64,000 bases of DNA, from NCBI GenBank assembly GCA_903772945.1, contig CAICTM010000258.1:19533-83532 (forward strand), written 5' to 3'. This DNA comes from Seminavis robusta. Lineage: Eukaryota; Bacillariophyta; Bacillariophyceae; Naviculales; Naviculaceae. The notes beneath the pieces are model-generated. The model saw nothing but the letters and a program-made list of their open reading frames with translations, was not told the origin of the DNA and did not search any database. A program made the translations under genes and the position numbers. Below, in pieces: positions 40,237-51,246 of this stretch (position 1 is the stretch's first letter; every line of letters starts with the position of its first letter).

Positions 40237-43200
40237 GTCATGGGCAAATCATTCAATAGCTACAACACATGCCATTAATAGTAAAAGGTAAGGTTCATTA
40301 TCCTACCACATGGAATGTATATATGTAGACTCTACAACTAAATCTTGTATTGTCTCGCAGAACACCATGCAAATTTAAGTGTGTGTCTGCGTACTTGGAA
40401 GCACAGAGCCACTCCATCATCACGACAAGAAGCTAGATGAGTTGTCAGCCCAGAATATCTTTTGCCAGTAGTCAGAGAGAAAGACACCATGAGGATCCCT
40501 TGCACGCACAAAAGCCTTCCATTCTTCGAGATGAGGGTAGTTCTCGAGGACACGGGACAACAGTCTTGGGTTGACGGGAAGAGCCTTTGCCCAGTTCAGA
40601 GTGTAGGTGAGGTTCTGTGAATTAAAATGTTCGAGAAAGAGCTCAAACTTGGTATGCTTGTCTTGGGAAAGAACAACCCAGTGAGTGTAGATATTGACTC
40701 GCAATACTTCACCTGGAGTATACGTATTGGTCGCATTGCCCCCCATCGGTGATTTGCCATTCTCAGGGCTCATCCAAAAGTCATCATTGGTCTTGGAAAA
40801 GTAATAGTCTACCTGCTGACCGGCTCGATCATGTCCCTCTTCCTCCATGAAGCTTTCAATTAGGCAAAGAATCTCCTCACCACTCTTTGAGTTGTCTTCC
40901 AATGGAAAATACACTTCCATGTTGTGCTGGGGATGGAAATGCACGGCCCTATGAAGAAAGGCGCCCTCATAGTATCGGTAAACACCTTGCTGCTCCTCAT
41001 CTGAGGACAAGCCAAAGTGGTCCATGACCTTCCCATAGCATTCCATAAGCATTGTCTTGTCCCACCACTCTTTTTGCCAGGAAGGCCGCTGGCCTAGAGC
41101 CTTGAGTCGCTTCTGCTCCACCAAGGACCTGGCACAACCCTCAAATGCAAGCAAGTGCTCTTCCCCAAGTGTTTCAGGCAGTACCCCCAGTCTCCCTTCC
41201 AAGTACCGGCGAATTGTGGTTTCACCACAGAGGTCATCAATTGATTGACAGGACTCTTGTGACAACCAACGCTTTCAAGAAAGAAGGAAAACCATCGAGT
41301 GTAAATGTCAGTTTCTTGACATATCTTTGTTGAAAGTCTGTGTCACACTATTTATTGGTACTTACAAGCGCCAATGATACAATCTCAGTTATGAAATCGA
41401 AAGATGTCATGGAGTAGGGGTGCTCAAAGAAAATCACCGGAAAGCTGTTGTCGTGGTAGGTTTGATTGCCCAATGAAGGCTGTTCCCCACAAACGATCTC
41501 TCCTGTTTCTGGTGATTTTGATGCTTTCCACAGTGTTTTCTTGAATCCCTGCTGTGTGTCATACTTGTCAATGCCACTGCGCAAGAATCCATGCCATTGT
41601 CCTCTTACCGCTTCCTGTTTGGGGCAAACCGATGCCACAGTGTTGATACAGGACAATTGGATGCAGTAGGCATCAACTGGTGACAAGATAACTTCATAAA
41701 TGATCCCAGCAAGTCCTAAAGAAACTCCAAATGCTTGGAACTCGTTGTCAGTGGAATTCTTCCAGGCTTCCCTGAGTTGGCCCATCCCATCAATGTACCG
41801 AAAGCCCAATACAGAGCTACTGATGGTGTTGCTACTGCCCTCAAAAGGAGTACCAGCTGAGTCCATGTCATCAATGAAAGACCATCCATCAGATCCCGTG
41901 CTCAGGAGTCCACCCAATGTCATCCCAATGGCATCAGGGATGCTTGTCAAGGCCAGGCCATCCAGCCAAAGCTTGTGAACTAAGGAATCTTCCCATTGCA
42001 CTTGCAAGGAGCCCGATAACCACTGCTGGCCACCAATGAAAATTCCAGCACCAGCCACAACCAATGGGCGTTCTTGGGGTCCAACTTCTTCCAATTTTTG
42101 ATAGCCCTGAAGCTTGGGTCCAACCAAAGAGATGTACATGGTTCGATTGTTTGCTGCAAAGTGATCTCGGTCACTCCAGCCGGCACCAACAACTCTTACC
42201 ACCTGTCCATCTCTTCGAGCAGTGTTGATAGTTGCCTGCAGCTCCTCCACACTGGCAACCAACTTGGATGTAGCATAGTATCGTGGGCTTGCAGCTGTGT
42301 GGTTGAAAGGGCTCAAGAGACATCTGTTCTTCAACTCATCAGCTGGGGCTACTGTTTGTTGCTCATGATGGTACCAGTCACCAAAAGAGATTGATTCCGG
42401 TGATGATGATGCCGGCATGCCATCAGGGGATCTTCCCAATGCAGTAGCCAAGCACACTTGGGACATCCGTACATGACCCATAGTCCCAACAAGAACGATC
42501 CAATAAGCTTCAAGGAGAGGGCGAGAATCTGGCACTTGAACTTTGTAGCCTGATTGCTGCCCCTGTTGGAAGTCAATTTCTTGGGCACGACCAATGCCAT
42601 CATGAACAAGGAGAGCATGATGGGGACTCCAACAAGCAAGATGCGCTTCCACAAGAAATCGCTCTGCATTACTTCTGTCAACGTCATTGCACTGACGGGG
42701 AACTGCATGGTGTAGTTTCGATTGTCTTGCAACATGAGAACACATCCCACACCAGATCCAAACAGGCTGATCAAAGTGAAGCTGTACTTGTCAAGGCTTC
42801 GAATCGTCGCATCCATTTGATGGACATTGACCTTGTTGTTGCCACTGCGAAAGACATCCTTGGTCTGGATTTTGGCTAGGGTGGCACTGTCTTGCTGAAA
42901 AAGGTGACGGATGAGCCCAAATGCCGTGGGAATGAGTGCAAAAAAGATGGCTAGTGCCTTGAGTTGTTCTTGTAAATCCAAGTCTTCAATGAACTGATTC
43001 AGCACATCTGCCTTCTCTAGTCCATAGGTCAAAATCACACCAAGGAAGACTCCAGCAGCCACGTCAGTGGGGTAGTGCACGCCTAGTGTGATTCTTGAGA
43101 TACAAACAACAACGCAAAGAAATGATATGGTCAGAGTGATGGGGTTGACACCAAACTCCATGAAGAGGGTGGTTGCAAAGCTGGCTGAGGTTTGAGCATG

Positions 43201-43818
43201 GGAACTTGGGAACGAATAGTCCAGTTCTTGCTTCTTGATAGGATTGATAATGTCTTTCTCGACCCAATAGGGCCGTGGCCTTTGCACGCACCACTTCATC
43301 AAGCCATTGGCAATCTCGTTGATGTTCAGTGCAAATGGGAGGAACATGATTCGTTCTTGAAAGGTCCAAACAAGAACTGGGGTTCCGATGAAGATTGCTT
43401 CATCTGTGACAAGATGCCGGCAGAAACTTGCGACCCGAATGTTCAGAGGTTGATTTTGCTCAGGCCGAGAGCCAGCGCCTCGCTGAAGCCACGCCATCCA
43501 CGCTACCTCCTTGGATAGGAGCTGGTTTCCTTCGGTTTGCTTCACTGCAACAATCTTGACGAGGGCACACAGTGCAATGTATCCAATCAATGCACCAACC
43601 AAACAGACCACAAAATGGACCAGATCGGACTCAGAAGCACTCCAGTAGCCTTGCATGCCAGTACCGTAAGCCACACAGGCAACTGCCACAACAAAAGCGA
43701 GGACTTCATGGTTGCTTCTCTCCAAAAGATCAGACTCGCAACGACTCAAGTATGCCTGCATACCCTTAGCCATGCAGGCAACTGTCGCAACAATTTTCTC
43801 CATTTTGCTTGCCAACAT
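40237..43818 (-). repeat. Inverted duplication, right arm (about 3.6 kb)
   Basis: Reverse complement of the left arm at 26008-29648, sharing exons, the intron and about 180 bp of 3' flank. The outer end lies in the 3' flank of the ABCG-like gene, the inner end at the start codon of the PAP2-oxidase gene. The two arms are separated by about 10.6 kb. Confidence 0.85.
40420..43818 (-). CDS. PAP2 phosphatase / FAD-linked lactone-oxidase-like fusion, minus-strand copy
   Basis: Exon 1 is 43818-41366 and exon 2 is 41271-40420 (donor GTAAGT, acceptor AAAG). The first 1.4 kb encodes a multi-span PAP2 domain with all three motifs: KWCVQRPRP, PSSH, and SRITLGVHYPTD; PAP2 enzymes remove phosphate from lipids or pyrophosphates at membranes. 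More helices follow (LALSLKLIGSFLLGLWVMYG). Next comes a PCMH-type FAD-binding domain (SVEELQATINTARRDGQVVR, VVGAGWSD, LGGLLSTGSDGWS) and an aldonolactone-oxidase-like C terminus (HNMEVYFPLED, RDPHGVFLSDYW). The usual flavin-linking GHS is GWS here. One base is missing at about 42412 (GCCGG against GCCCGG in the other copy), splitting the gene into two frames. Exon 1 is 2453 nt, so one added base restores phase 0 at the donor, predicting about 1101 residues. Confidence 0.7.
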
Positions 43819-45402
43819 CTAGCAAATTTTTTTTTGTTACATGCAGGTTTTTGTAAGATGCAGAAGTGCTTTGCGTTGTCTTTGGCGAAATGATGGTTGC
43901 AGAGGGTAAGAAACTGCTCGAGCAGCATTAGGTGACTATGACGTATGGAATTCGCGTTTTCTACAAGCAGTCGAGTTGTACGGACGGTTCCGTGCTGGTA
44001 CAAAGCACTGCATGAAATTGAACGCTGGGACCTCGCTCGTACGTAAAACACGGTTTCTTCGCTCTTCGAAACCCAAGGCGCCAAGTCGGTTCCAGATGAT
44101 GGTATCGAGTCGAGTCACCAGTTCAGTCTCAAACTTTTTACTCGACATCTGCCCGACTACCTACCGTAGCAGCTGGTGGGAGTTGATCATTCTCATTATG
44201 GTCCTGAGAAGTTTACAACTTTCAATAACTCAATAAAACTGTGGATGGTTGTGTTGGGATGTTGCCGAGTCTCTGTGCTACAGCTGTAGCTATCGTCAAT
44301 ATTACTCAGCTACTCGTACATAATTGACTAACTGGAAGCCTCTGTAATTTGCCCGTACATGCCTGTTCATCCCGGTTCATTTCTTCAACCGTCCTTTACG
44401 AATTAAAAGAGCGGAGATATCCATTTATTTTATTTTTTTACCACCAAGTCAGTGGTCAGAATGGAGTGAGGAGTCACGTCCATTGCAACAGTTGATCCAG
44501 TGAGTGGTTTTGTACCAACGTGCCATCGTAGGGCTCCCACCACTAGTTAGCTACCACTAGGTAGGAGCACCCAGAGACCGACAAATTCAATGCAGCAAAA
44601 GGTGAAAGTGATGAACCGGTACGGTGTACAGGAGCTGTATCAGTTTGCGTGCATGATGTAAATCAAGCCGAGTGTCTCTCTCAGGAATCCAGTCGAATGA
44701 CAATCGATTTTTGCTCTTGCAGAAGCAACAGGAGCGCATCTAACTCATCGTTCTCCAACGCTGTTGTTCCATTGTGTGCTCTACTGTTTCATTATTAAAT
44801 TTTTACCACTCCAAAGCTACTCCAGTAAGTACTACTAGCTAGCTTGTCGGAGCTAAGTACCAGAATAGGCAAGCTTGCTTTGCATTCATTCCAATAAACC
44901 TACACGTACGTGTACAACGGTATTTAAAACAGCTAAGTCGCAGGAATGATTCAATCCCACCAGGCAGGAGAAGCCGAGGCCAATAAATGAACGTTGAACC
45001 GAATCGAATCGAATCGAATCCCACCGGTCTTCTCACGTAACCCTTCGATTGCGGTGGGTGGTATTAAAATTGGAGCAAACCGGTACAGCTGGTAGGAGCA
45101 AACAGGAGCACATCGAGCCCACCGGAAGCCTGAGCCAGCCCTTGATTGACCTTTGACAGGCCTGAAGGTGAAAAAATTAATCTTTAGAATAGAAAGGCCA
45201 AAGCCACCTTTTACTGGCTACTGGCTATTAGTAGAACTTAGACATAGCTTGCTGGCTCAGTTCTATCGACGCAGCAACCTGAGCTTCCAGAATCGGTTTG
45301 CAAGTTACGTTCGGACCCGTTGCGGTCTTTTTGCTGCTCACAGCCATTGCATCGTTTCGGCGCGACGAAAACGTGTTTTGTCTTCCCTGCTCTAAAACCC
45401 CC
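43819..45402. other. Spacer with GAATC repeats
   Basis: About 1.6 kb with no supported gene. A (GAATC)-type run, CGAATCGAATCGAATCGAATC, lies at about 44999-45020. CTAG and GGTAC palindromes occur at 44540-44640 and 44830-44850. Short open frames lack protein-like composition. Confidence 0.45.
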
Positions 45403-48400
45403 TTATATGTTTTGTCTTCTGGGGCTTTGGTGCTTCGGGCTGCTGGGCCCTCGCTTGCTGCTGCTTGGCACCGGGGCCGTGATCGTGGTCCTCCTTTCGC
45501 GCCTGCGTAATCTTTCCCAACCCCCGTTGTCAGGGCCTCTCTTCATCCTTGGGTTCCAATCTTTGGAACACAACCACCACACAACGACATACATTTCGTC
45601 CAACGGGGTCTCTGGCAGATCATAATGAGAAGAATCGGAAAGGAGCTCCGATCGCTCCTTTGCGGTTAGTTTCTCAACAACGGCAAAGAGAGCCGCAAGC
45701 ACATGTTCGAATCCATGACATGACCACGGCGGTCCACGTGGCTTTCCGTTCGATTTCCCCATTGCGTCGGAGAGGTTCTGTCTGGTGGGAACGTTGCCTC
45801 GTTTCAAAACTAGATAGAGGGCCTTCCAAAGCTCGAGATGATGCATCGCAATCTGCGCCCACGCATTCTCTGTTGTTCGCCGTCGCAACCCACCAACGCC
45901 GAGGCCACGGCGCGAGCGTCGCGAGCGCTGATCACTGTTTCGAAACCACACAGGGAGGGGCCATGGATGAGACCGCCCAACGGGACGGACGCCGCGAAGG
46001 TATCGGAGCTGATCCTGCAGGCAAGAAGCCGGAACGAAAGTCAAATGGGGGTTCACTTCTTCGCAAACCGCAGGAGTCATGTCGTCAAGACGGGCTTGGG
46101 CCAGCTTCTCTTCCATCTTTCGGACTTCACCGAGCGCAGTCAGAGCCAATACCGCAAGGGTCCGCGGAGGGAGAATATGCCCAACCAAGGCATCTCTCTG
46201 GAACTGGGACATTACGGTCAGTGCCGATTCAACGAAGGGCTCGACCGCAGAAGGTAGCAAAGCGCGGTCGTCACTCAGATCATGTTTCAAGGCTCTCTGA
46301 TAGCCACAGTGAAGCTTCGCGGTGATTTCTCCATAACGGCGATACCGAATGACAGGATCCGAAAGCAAATAGCAAAGACATGCGGGCCTGGCGAGGCCAG
46401 CAGCCATTTGGAGAGCCGTCTCTCCCTGCTCGTCTGGTAGGTGTGGCAATGCCCCATTGGCCACGAGCTCATGCAGAATTATAGTCCCTGCCCCAGATAG
46501 AGCGGGTGCATTCGCCACGCAGTAATGCAAGGCCCTTGCAGCGTCCAAATCGATATCACCATCATTCAACCAGCAACGTAACGTTTCCATCATGCACTCC
46601 AGTGTCGAGATCCCAGATCTCACTTCGGATTCCAAAATGCTGCCAAGACACTGGCTACGTAAATCTTCCGCCCAAGATTCAAAGATCAGCCTCGGCGCTG
46701 TGGGCGGAACACCCAGACACCACTCGCGCTCGCAGGAATTCAAACCAGCGCGAATTTCAGCCTCTAAATTTGTCACTCCACGCAGAGCCTTGTGCATGTC
46801 AAGAAGCAGCCTCTGCAGTTTTCGCTGCTTGATGGTCGCAATGTCCCTGATTGGTGGCTCGTATACATGCATTTCAACTGATGCGGCAATCGTCTCTTTG
46901 GGTTGCCAGTCATACTTGATGTCATTTTCCCACTCCACAGCATTTTCCAGCATTCGAGGAGTGGCAAACCAGACTTTGCAGCGAGCAGGGTCCTTGCCGG
47001 CCTGACGAAAACCCAAACGAGCAAATTGCAACCAGAGCTTCTTTCTGGCCAGGTGGAAGTCGTAGTGTTCGTCGTTGCCGTTGACATCCATCTGCTGCAA
47101 CCACCCGTCATAGGAAGGGGCAGAGTTTGGTACGGGTCTTGCGTGCACCCGCCCGAGAGGCATGGGTTGCGCTACAGCCAGCGAACATTTGATTTCCAGC
47201 GAATCCGTTTGGTTATTGAGTAGATCCATTGTCTCGTAAATCATGGCAATCCCCACATCATGGCCGGTGTGGCCCGGCTGGAGTCCAATTTTGTCGATGT
47301 AAAAGAAGCACCCGGAAGACAAACTGTCTTCTCCCAGCTCGGGATTGTCTAGCACGGTTTGTCCGTCTTCGCTGAAAAACATGCGGCATACATGGTGGAG
47401 TGGATGCCTCGTTTCCTCCGAAGAGCCAAAAGATCGAAAAGGTGGGCGGTAGAGTGTCCCCCTCAGGAAGCCAACCGGTTCTTTTGCGGGTAGGTAGGAG
47501 CAGATCTCGTCGTCCAACGCTGTGATTCCTGTGATTGGCACCTTGCTGGTAGGGCGGTAAGTGAGGCTTGCGTAAACCGAAAATGAATTCCCACAAGTCC
47601 CAAGCCATTGTCTCCGAGGAGACGATTCATCCATAACCTTCAAGTCCAGGTTGTAGAATGCCAGTCCATCATTTCGTTCCCAAGACGAAGTGTAAATCAA
47701 TGGGGAACGCAGGCTATAGCAAGATCCTGAGTAGTAAGATCCCTCATGGTTGGAGTAGGATCCCGAGTAGTAAGATCCCTCATTCGTGTAGTAAGATCTG
47801 TCGTCGTTGTCATCGGCAGGGATGTTGGGTCTTGCATCGATATCGATGGGTCGAGCAAACAATGGCAATAGCTCCGGGGCTTGTGGATTGACAATGGCCT
47901 CATCGGGTCTGCCAGCGGCCTCTTGCCCCGCCTCTACCGGTAAGTCAACCGAAGCTGCCCAACCTTCATCAATTTGCAATGTGGCTGCCGCCGCTGGGCC
48001 GACGACGACGCTGGCATCGTCTCCCGCTGGTTGTATACTCTCCATAGGCTGCTGCGTGCTGTTTGTTGCTCCCATTGACCCGAGCACGGGGATCAACTCA
48101 GCCACCCACGCTTCGCCTTGGTCCATCTCGGTGCTCAGCTGGGGGATCTCCCCATCACGTGAAGATGATTGAGGTCCATCTTTTGCTTTTGGCTTGCAGT
48201 CGAGTTCATCATCTTCTTTTTCCAAGCCAGAACCGCTAGGTGCTTCGTCTTTACCATCATGTGAGACTTGGGCTTCAGCTAGTCGTGAATTTGCCTCGGC
48301 TTGCATGGCCTCGGAATTGGAGTCTCTGTCGTTTTCACCTGTCGGCTGGCCCATTTCAGGGGTGGATCGCAACTCTTGTGCTTCGGTTCCGTCGATTTGT

Positions 48401-48729
48401 TCGTCTTCGTCCTCTGGTTCTGAATAGTACGAGCGTTCCTCATCTGAATAGTACGAGCGTTCTTCATCTGAATAGTACGACCGCTCTCCGGAAACGTACG
48501 ACCGCTCCGAGTAGTAGGACCAGTCGTCGTCGTAATACGAGCATCGTGAAGCGCCACTGGGGCAAAAGGAAGCTTCTTCGTCAAAGTAGTTTCCAATGCG
48601 GTTGAACGCCGCAATGTCGTCCGCGTAGTACTCGTCCTCGGTCACCCGACTTTCATCCTCGGGCAAGTCCCGGTAGCGGGAATACGGGCCGAGTTGGTGG
48701 TCCGTCTCTGGTGCTCGCGTCGACGACAT
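45403..48729 (-). CDS. SYYS-repeat, ankyrin protein with possible GNAT-like region
   Basis: The open frame extends upstream to 48846, but the first ATGs are at 48813 and 48729; the latter (MSSTRAPETD) is preferred. From it the protein is 1108 residues. The N-terminal part has tandem tyrosine/serine repeats (ERSYYSDEERSYYSDEE), and a second set nearer residue 320 (GSYYSGSYSNHEGSYYSG). A middle region (about 470-640) resembles an acetyltransferase fold: FFYIDKIGLQPG, TGHDVGIAMIYETMDLL, and LWLQFARLGFRQAG, though the coenzyme-A loop is imperfect. Two ankyrin units follow (LHELVANGALPHLPDEQGET, then ALQMAAGLARPACLCYLLSD). The C terminus is basic and proline/serine-rich. No signal peptide. Likely an intracellular adaptor; acetyltransferase activity is a guess. 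Confidence 0.7.
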   Translation of the reverse strand: MSSTRAPETDHQLGPYSRYRDLPEDESRVTEDEYYADDIAAFNRIGNYFDEEASFCPSGASRCSYYDDDWSYYSERSYVSGERSYYSDEERSYYSDEERSYYSEPEDEDEQIDGTEAQELRSTPEMGQPTGENDRDSNSEAMQAEANSRLAEAQVSHDGKDEAPSGSGLEKEDDELDCKPKAKDGPQSSSRDGEIPQLSTEMDQGEAWVAELIPVLGSMGATNSTQQPMESIQPAGDDASVVVGPAAAATLQIDEGWAASVDLPVEAGQEAAGRPDEAIVNPQAPELLPLFARPIDIDARPNIPADDNDDRSYYTNEGSYYSGSYSNHEGSYYSGSCYSLRSPLIYTSSWERNDGLAFYNLDLKVMDESSPRRQWLGTCGNSFSVYASLTYRPTSKVPITGITALDDEICSYLPAKEPVGFLRGTLYRPPFRSFGSSEETRHPLHHVCRMFFSEDGQTVLDNPELGEDSLSSGCFFYIDKIGLQPGHTGHDVGIAMIYETMDLLNNQTDSLEIKCSLAVAQPMPLGRVHARPVPNSAPSYDGWLQQMDVNGNDEHYDFHLARKKLWLQFARLGFRQAGKDPARCKVWFATPRMLENAVEWENDIKYDWQPKETIAASVEMHVYEPPIRDIATIKQRKLQRLLLDMHKALRGVTNLEAEIRAGLNSCEREWCLGVPPTAPRLIFESWAEDLRSQCLGSILESEVRSGISTLECMMETLRCWLNDGDIDLDAARALHYCVANAPALSGAGTIILHELVANGALPHLPDEQGETALQMAAGLARPACLCYLLSDPVIRYRRYGEITAKLHCGYQRALKHDLSDDRALLPSAVEPFVESALTVMSQFQRDALVGHILPPRTLAVLALTALGEVRKMEEKLAQARLDDMTPAVCEEVNPHLTFVPASCLQDQLRYLRGVRPVGRSHPWPLPVWFRNSDQRSRRSRRGLGVGGLRRRTTENAWAQIAMHHLELWKALYLVLKRGNVPTRQNLSDAMGKSNGKPRGPPWSCHGFEHVLAALFAVVEKLTAKERSELLSDSSHYDLPETPLDEMYVVVWWLCSKDWNPRMKRGPDNGGWERLRRRERRTTITAPVPSSSKRGPSSPKHQSPRRQNI

Positions 48730-50019
48730 TGTCAGTTGGATGGATCGTTGGTTTTGCTGTTGACTGATATTTGTTTTGGTTGATATTGTGGGGCTTGTGC
48801 ATGTTGTGTTCATCAATTGGGTAGGGAGACCCCTGCTTCGGGACAAGTTTGGAATGCCATTGTCCCCGCTTGCCGCTCAGTCGGGCTTACCTGGATAGGA
48901 ACAGTGTGCGTCTTTACCGGTGAGGAAACCAAAAAGCACCTTCGCTTCTTGCTTCTTGCCGTACCGGTACTTACGGTATGACATACCGGTAGCCATCTCA
49001 TGGTTGCCAGCAAGTACACTTGTACGGTAGTCTAGTCGTTGCCCTCCGTTCCATCCCTTGGGTAGCTTTAGCTGTTGGTGGTTGGATGCGTTCCATTCCA
49101 TTGCGGCGTTTCCACCTACTAGTACTTCGCTAGCTAGCTAGCTAGCTAGCTAGCTAGAGAGCTAGCCAACATTACAATCGGAATGTGGGGGAGGTGGAAT
49201 GGATCGAATCGTCAATCGTATCGAATCGAATCACGCAGGTGATTGATCATTCTCCCGGGAAGACGGAAGACGGACAGACGGCGTGGAGTGCTCTTCGATC
49301 TTCGAGGGTCCCATTGTTTTGTTTGTTTGTCTTGATCCACCTCTCTTCTAGCTAGTATAACATAGGGGGTATCAAGACTGCTCTTTGATAATAGACACCA
49401 TATGAGTAGCTGTCAGCGGTCTACACTTTTGTAATATCTACAGCACTCCCACTGCCATCACTGTGTTTCTTCTCCTCGGCCCTTTTCTCTTTTCTCTCCC
49501 ATCAATCCAGCGAGCAAAGAAATACATCCCGTCATTGGGATCAATCCAACTGCGTCCAACACTGCGAGAAACTCAAGGGACCACTCTCCCATTAATTCCA
49601 CTCAACGTATTTGTGATCTCCATGGAATTTTTCCCTTGCAGTGGCACCGACCGGTCCACTACTTCCAATCCCGACCAATTAATTTCTCAGGTACCGTCAC
49701 TACAACCGTCATTGGCAGCATTTCAAATCCAAATCTACCTTCCCACTGCCATGATATTCTGTCTCTACTGCAGTACTACTATACCATGACAGCAGATTCC
49801 TACCGCCATCAACTGGCAGCACTCCAACTCTACACCCTTCTTCGGTATTGCTACCACCATTTCTAATTCCTTTGTGAAGCTGCAGCCTACAACGGTCAAA
49901 TGGAAGCAACCATTGCCTACAGGGACCCCAACTTTGTCCTACTTCATGTCCAGTACCACCCTCAGGACCCACCCTCCTACAAAATCCAACCGGCCTGGAG
50001 GTCCCCTGCCAAACCTAGT
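48730..50019. other. Spacer with CTAG array
   Basis: About 1.3 kb between two minus-strand genes. It holds a perfect (CTAG)7 array at 49130-49157 and GAATCG repeats near 49198-49230. Plus-strand open frames at 49463-50193 look fortuitous, the last being antisense to the LRR gene. Confidence 0.45.
49130..49157. repeat. (CTAG)7 palindromic microsatellite
   Basis: Seven perfect CTAG units, 28 bp, followed by AGAGAGCTAGC. Each unit is its own reverse complement, so the array can extrude as a cruciform. It is the longest of many CTAG clusters in the window. Confidence 0.9.
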
Positions 50020-50916
50020 CTACTCTGGCCCGCATTGGCACTGCCATGGGCGACAAGAGCACTCCACAGGAGAGGGATCTGGAGGACAATCCACTCGGAT
50101 TTCATGCAAACGAGGGTTGGAGCACATGATGTGAGGGATACTGCCCGACAACTGGTTGTTGTTCAAGTACAACCAATACAAGGAAGTGAGTAATCCAAGT
50201 TCTGTAGGGACCATGTTTGTCAAGTGGTTGTCATACAATTCCAACTCTCCCAGTTGAGTCAGTAAGCCTATTTCAGAAGGCAGGCTGCCAGTAATCTGGT
50301 TGTCATACAACCTCAGTCTTCTCAGCTCTGTGAGGCTGCTTATTGCTTTGGGAATACTCGATGACAATTGATTGCCATTGAAATTCAAGATTTGCAGTTG
50401 TGTCAACAGCCCTATCTCGGATATGATTGGTCCTGAAAGTAAGTTGTCTGACAAGTCCAAAAAAGTCAGAGCAGTGAGTAGTCCAATTTCACTGGGGATG
50501 CTGCCAGACAGCTGGTTGTTGATTGACAAACTTCTAAGCTCTGTGAGGTTGCCTATTGCCTCTGGGATGCTTCCAGCCAATCCATAGCTATGCACAAACA
50601 CAAAAGTTGTTTCCACAGTATAGTTTGCACCAAAAAGCTCCACAGAGGTCCTTGTTTTGGGTGTGTTGTGGGTAGACGTCAAAGCTAGCACCAAAGCAAA
50701 AACAATGACCAGTAGAAGAACCACGGCCCCTACGATAACCTTATGGAATTCTTCGCTTCTGATAAGGATATGGATGCTGCTGCTGCTGCTGCTGCTGCCA
50801 AGATCGTTGTGGGTGAGTGGGGTCGATGGCGGTTGGAGCATTCCCATGGTGCTGTCATCACTATCGTCGTCTTCGTAGTCCTCATCGTGGTACCTGTCTA
50901 TGTTCAGTGGCTCCAT
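50020..50916 (-). CDS. Single-pass membrane protein with plant-type leucine-rich repeats
   Basis: The ATG at 50916 (MEPLNID) is chosen because the upstream extension begins with GTG. The 298-residue protein has an acidic N-terminal tail (EDYEDDDSDD), a serine run, one transmembrane helix at about 63-85 (VIVGAVVLLLVIVFALVLAL), then about seven LRRs of 24 residues with the plant-type pattern LxxNxLSGxIPxEIGxLTxL (for example NNQLSGSIPSEIGLLTAL and YDNQITGSLPSEIGLLTQL). It closes with a cysteine-containing cap (VDCPPDPSPVECSCRPWQC). With no signal peptide, it is probably a type II protein with the LRRs outside, a form common in raphid diatoms and resembling plant receptor-like proteins without a kinase. 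Ligand unknown. Confidence 0.85.
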   Translation of the reverse strand: MEPLNIDRYHDEDYEDDDSDDSTMGMLQPPSTPLTHNDLGSSSSSSSIHILIRSEEFHKVIVGAVVLLLVIVFALVLALTSTHNTPKTRTSVELFGANYTVETTFVFVHSYGLAGSIPEAIGNLTELRSLSINNQLSGSIPSEIGLLTALTFLDLSDNLLSGPIISEIGLLTQLQILNFNGNQLSSSIPKAISSLTELRRLRLYDNQITGSLPSEIGLLTQLGELELYDNHLTNMVPTELGLLTSLYWLYLNNNQLSGSIPHIMCSNPRLHEIRVDCPPDPSPVECSCRPWQCQCGPE

Positions 50917-51246
50917 CTTAGCTATCGATAGCTGTACCGTACGTAGCACAACTCTAGCTAGAGCTACGGCAACTAGCTAGCTTCCGGTAGCAGCAGGTCG
51001 GCTGTTGAAGCGGCTGCATGTTTGGCCATACAGATTCTCCAGTCAAAATGGCAAATGTGCGTCTTTCTTTTGACCATTGTCTTCGTCCCCCGGGACTTAC
51101 CGTCCGTTAGCCCAAAAAATTTATCGACCATGGCGATCGAGATATTCGCTCATCTCCGTTCCTGCGTCCCACTTCGAATTTTGTCGTTGTTGTTGTCGGT
51201 AGATCAGCTAGCTAGCTAGACGAGCATCAGTCAGTAAGAATAGAAC
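50917..51246. promoter_or_regulatory. Divergent intergenic region, LRR gene and glycosyltransferase gene
   Basis: About 330 bp between two start codons on opposite strands, so it should contain both promoters. CTAGCTAG-type palindromes flank both ends (about 50951-50982 and 51206-51221), each within about 65 bp of an ATG. No TATA box was assigned. Confidence 0.4.

Noticed and set aside
26008-43818. Composite transposon explanation for the inverted duplication
   Set aside because: No transposase, terminal inverted repeat or target-site duplication was seen at the arm ends; the arms themselves encode metabolic domains.
49463-50193. Plus-strand open frames near the LRR gene as an extra gene
   Set aside because: The later part is antisense to the LRR gene's C terminus and the earlier part is low-information proline/serine sequence.
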